Shown: piece by piece, positions 61,548 to 64,000 of the stretch
Layout: each line of letters opens with the position of its first letter
Numbering within the stretch: position 1 is the first letter of the stretch
Assembly: GCA_036787955.1 (NCBI GenBank)
Contig: DAIQOI010000005.1
Location: 121,813-185,812 of the forward strand
Direction: 5' to 3'
Source of the DNA: UBA2336 sp036787955
GTDB lineage: Bacteria; Bacteroidota; Bacteroidia; Cytophagales; Cyclobacteriaceae
Length of the DNA stretch: 64,000 nt
The notes under the pieces: model-generated
Database searches by the model: none
Seen by the model: only the letters and a program-made list of their open reading frames with translations
Told to the model about the DNA's origin: nothing
Position numbers and translations under genes: made by a program

Positions 61548-62771
61548 CTAATCCTTCCTGTCTAGGTTCTTTAGTCTGCGTTTTGCCTCTTTAAATGCTT
61601 CGTCCTTGCGGCCGGCCTTTTTGCGCACCTGAGTAAAATATTTCTTCGCATCTGCCTTGTTACCCTGCTTTTCGGCAATCTCGCCCAGAGCAATGAGCGA
61701 GTACAGGTAGTAACCCGAATCTTCCATGCCCAGTTTTTCGGCATAATCCACACACAATTGGTAATATTTGCGCGACTCTTCCAGTTGCCTGCGCGCTTCA
61801 TAAATCTGGCCCAGAAAAAAGGCAGCATACCTTCCGGTATTAAATTCGTAACCGATCATGCCGCTGTCAATGCGCGCCAGTATTTCCTTACAAACCGGCT
61901 CGGCCTGGGCAAATTTCCCCATGGCATACAGCATGCGTGCATAGTAGCGATGAAAGAATGGATTATCCGGATAAGTCTGATACAGGTATTCGCTGATCTG
62001 AAAAGCCCTCAGGTTATCATTTTCATAGTTGTTCAGAATCCGCATCAGCCACACCATGGCCTCAGTACGGGTATAAAAAGCGTTGTACGACACTTCCTTT
62101 AATTGCTGAAGCCCCAGCTTCTTATCGCCTTTCGGGAAAAACCACAATATCGGCTTCAAGGCCGGGTAATTTTCAGGAACCCACACGGAAAAATAATTAT
62201 ACAACGCATCGCCAAACAACAGCTCCGGACTTAAATGCTGACTTTGCTTGCACACCTCCAGATAATCCAGGGCACTCTTTCCGGCAACAGCCGCCTTGCG
62301 CCACTGCCTTCGGTACTCATCTGAATACAGCCGTCCTTTAAACCCATAAGCCGCAGCCAGAAAAAAGGCAGCTTCTATCTTATAGGGCGGATATTTTTTA
62401 TACAGATTTTCAGCAACGCGGATGGTGCTGTCCATGTATGCCAGAAATATCTCATCGTGCTGTTCGTTTTTTGTATTGGGCATGATCTTCCACCACTCAA
62501 TAAGTCCCATGAGAAAATACGGCAACGGATGCCACCGATATTTATACCGAAGGTAGCGGAACTGGGCTTCCGCTTTATCAAACTTGAAATTATATAAATC
62601 ATTCAATGCCTGCGTGCACTCGAGCTGGATGGCCAGGTCGGACAGCAGTATAATAGTTGTATCTTTTTTTGCATCCGGCTGTGCCCGAACCGCTATCTTA
62701 CCGACAAATAGCGTTGCACTAAGCCAACCCGCAAAAAGTAGGAATCTTGTTTTTAGTTGTCTTGCCGTCAT
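61548..62771 (-). CDS. Exported TPR-type protein of unknown function
   Basis: The 407-residue product from the ATG at 62771 has a signal peptide (FLLFAGWLSATLFVGKIAVRAQ). The rest is helical and TPR-like: repeated pairs such as FKFDKAEAQFRYLRYKY, KIEAAFFLAAAYGFKGR, NPFFHRYYARMLYAMGKFAQA and ALGEIAEKQGNKADAKKYF. It likely acts in the periplasm as a protein-binding scaffold. No catalytic motif is seen. The start codon overlaps that of the divergent gene by two bases; a start at 62813 is the alternative. Confidence 0.78.
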   Translation of the reverse strand: MTARQLKTRFLLFAGWLSATLFVGKIAVRAQPDAKKDTTIILLSDLAIQLECTQALNDLYNFKFDKAEAQFRYLRYKYRWHPLPYFLMGLIEWWKIMPNTKNEQHDEIFLAYMDSTIRVAENLYKKYPPYKIEAAFFLAAAYGFKGRLYSDEYRRQWRKAAVAGKSALDYLEVCKQSQHLSPELLFGDALYNYFSVWVPENYPALKPILWFFPKGDKKLGLQQLKEVSYNAFYTRTEAMVWLMRILNNYENDNLRAFQISEYLYQTYPDNPFFHRYYARMLYAMGKFAQAEPVCKEILARIDSGMIGYEFNTGRYAAFFLGQIYEARRQLEESRKYYQLCVDYAEKLGMEDSGYYLYSLIALGEIAEKQGNKADAKKYFTQVRKKAGRKDEAFKEAKRRLKNLDRKD

Positions 62772-63402
62772 GACACCGAGCCACGAAGCTAACGCATTAT
62801 TTACGGCCGACAAACGGCTTTTGTTTCTGTTGCTGTGCCTCTGCTCCTTCCTGCTGCTGTTTGTGCGGCAGTCGTTTATTGAAAGCCAGACAGCCGCGTT
62901 CGAGTTCCTTCAGGACCGGCCGGAAGGTTTTGTGTTACGCATCGTTCAGGCGTTGCAATGGCTGGCCATACCGGTTGTTTACCTGTGGAAGCTTACTGTA
63001 GTTGCCTTTCTGCTTTGGGTAGGATGCTTCACCCTCGGATACCGCGTAAACTACAGCCAATGCTGGTCAGTAGCGCTGGGCGCTGAGTTTGTTTTTCTTA
63101 TTCCTGATTTGATAAAAGTGGTGTGGTTTTTCTTTTTTGTACCCGACCCGCGCTATGCCGAAATCGGGTCGTTCTATCCGCTCTCGCTGCTCTCTTTTTT
63201 TGACTATGTTGAAATTGACCGGAAGTGGGCTTACCCGCTGCGTGCGTTGAACGTATTCGAATTTTTTTACTGGCTTGCGCTTGTCAGCGGATTACAACTT
63301 TATACACGTAAGCCGGCAGCCATTGCCTGGCGTATTGTGGGTTTCTTTTACGTTACCATCTTTTTGTTGTGGCTGGGTTTTTATGTGATTGTGTATAAAT
63401 AA
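62770..63402 (+). CDS. Multi-pass membrane protein of unknown function
   Basis: The 210-residue product from the ATG at 62770 has five to six hydrophobic segments (RLLFLLLCLCSFLLLFVRQ, WLAIPVVYLWKLTVVAFLLW, SVALGAEFVFLIPDLIKVVW and others) and conserved-looking DPRYAEIGSFYPLSLLSFFD between them. The arrangement is like a Yip1-type membrane protein, but the match is weak. It precedes the DUF2723 gene by 57 nt, so it may share its membrane-glycosylation context. Confidence 0.65.
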   Translation: MTPSHEANALFTADKRLLFLLLCLCSFLLLFVRQSFIESQTAAFEFLQDRPEGFVLRIVQALQWLAIPVVYLWKLTVVAFLLWVGCFTLGYRVNYSQCWSVALGAEFVFLIPDLIKVVWFFFFVPDPRYAEIGSFYPLSLLSFFDYVEIDRKWAYPLRALNVFEFFYWLALVSGLQLYTRKPAAIAWRIVGFFYVTIFLLWLGFYVIVYK

Positions 63403-63459
63403 CCGGCCGTATCGGCTTAATTCTGTATTTTCGCCCCTTTGTCGGACGAATATAATCGT

Positions 63460-64000
63460 ATGAATTTTCAGAAGATAAATAACCTTACCGGGTGGGTCAT
63501 TTTCACCGTTGCACTCGCTGCGTACTGGATAACCATGGAAGAAACCGCCAGCTATTGGGACTGCGGTGAGTTCATTGCGGTTTCTTACAAGCTGCAGGTG
63601 CCGCATCCCCCGGGGGCTCCGTTATTTCTGCTGCTGGGCCGCCTGTTTTCATTCTTATCGTTTGGCGATGTTACGCACGTGGCTTATTGGATTAACTTTA
63701 TCAGCGTACTGGCAGGTGCCTTTGCCTCGCTGTTTACTTTCTGGTCCATTACCTTATTTGGCCGCAAGCTGCTGAAACTAAAAGACCATGAACTCCCTGC
63801 TGATAAAATTATTTTGCTGATGGGGGCCGGTGTCGTTGGCGCGCTGGCCATGACCTTTGCCGATTCGATCTGGTTTTCGGCGGTTGAAGCAGAGGTGTAT
63901 TCCATGTCCATGTTCTTCACTGCCTTTGTGGTATGGGCCATGTTGAAGTGGGACGGCATGGAAGATGAAGCCCAGGCCAATCGCTGGATAGTGCTCATCT
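63460..64000 (+). CDS. DUF2723 membrane protein (TMEM260-like), N-terminal part cut by window edge
   Basis: The visible 180 residues start with one membrane helix (TGWVIFTVALAAYWITME), then the family hallmark SYWDCGEFIAVSYKLQVPHP in the first outer loop with acidic residues expected of GT-C transferases, followed by PGAPLFLLLGRLFSF and at least two more helices. DUF2723 is shared with the eukaryotic O-mannosyltransferase TMEM260, so protein O-glycosylation is a reasonable guess. The substrate in Bacteroidota is not established. The gene continues beyond 64000. Confidence 0.9.
   Translation, partial: MNFQKINNLTGWVIFTVALAAYWITMEETASYWDCGEFIAVSYKLQVPHPPGAPLFLLLGRLFSFLSFGDVTHVAYWINFISVLAGAFASLFTFWSITLFGRKLLKLKDHELPADKIILLMGAGVVGALAMTFADSIWFSAVEAEVYSMSMFFTAFVVWAMLKWDGMEDEAQANRWIVLI

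Overview
The window is a stretch of a Bacteroidota chromosome, most likely from the Cytophagales or a close relative. Four things point there. (1) A type IX secretion sorting domain sits behind seven PKD-like repeats at 44669-48211. (2) The transcription-translation block has the order tRNA-Tyr, tRNA-Gly, tRNA-Thr, tuf, tRNA-Trp, secE, nusG, rplK, rplA, rplJ, rplL, rpoB, rpoC, DUF3467 gene, rpsL, rpsG, fusA, rpsJ. (3) There is a bacillithiol gene (bshA) and a DUF2723 membrane protein. (4) Several promoters match the Bacteroidota pattern TTG, about 19-20 nt, TAnnTTTG. The genus cannot be fixed by eye. Genes are dense, many overlap by 4 nt, and no gap without a gene exceeds 300 nt.

Layout. 1-8941: 5' part of mutL, a GH3-like/serine hydrolase fusion, bshA, a fatty-acid hydroxylase-like protein, a methyltransferase, and a coupled amine oxidase/nitrilase pair. 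9036-14237: a VWA protein, a MoxR/Mg-chelatase-type ATPase, an AlbA-type protein, PhoH and a small orphan. 14319-19802: sucD; a three-gene operon encoding a CHASE2 membrane protein and two paralogous FecR-like/TPR exported proteins; a binding lipoprotein. 19853-37241: the ribosomal protein and RNA polymerase block with four tRNAs, all on the minus strand. 37366-44599: housekeeping genes (dciA-like, recF, pdhA, a TPR anchor protein, ribH, icd) with a CAP-domain protein, a PyrR-like transferase and an Lrp regulator. 44669-61339: a surface-polysaccharide locus. 61388-64000: a tandem repeat, a TPR protein, a small membrane protein and the start of a DUF2723 gene.

How the genes work together. In the polysaccharide locus nine minus-strand genes run from a Wzx-type flippase through a methyltransferase, glycosyltransferases, a pyruvyl transferase, UDP-GlcNAc 2-epimerase and an AsnB amidotransferase to a large PKD protein with a type IX sorting signal. 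Most junctions overlap, so one polymer-building programme ends in a secreted protein. A plus-strand methyltransferase/glycosyltransferase pair and a polymerase-like membrane protein complete the set. In the translation block, three promoters (tRNA-Tyr, tRNA-Trp/secE and rpsL) share an extended sequence downstream of the -7 box, and the latter two are packed against the terminator of the operon before them.

The best candidates for something undescribed are the CHASE2/FecR-like/TPR operon, the apparently inactivated GH3 domain fused to a serine hydrolase, the tRNA-Gly relic with a palindromic anticodon arm, the shared promoter sequence of the translation operons, and the PKD protein coupled to polysaccharide genes. 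All functional statements rest on motif reading; no database search was run.
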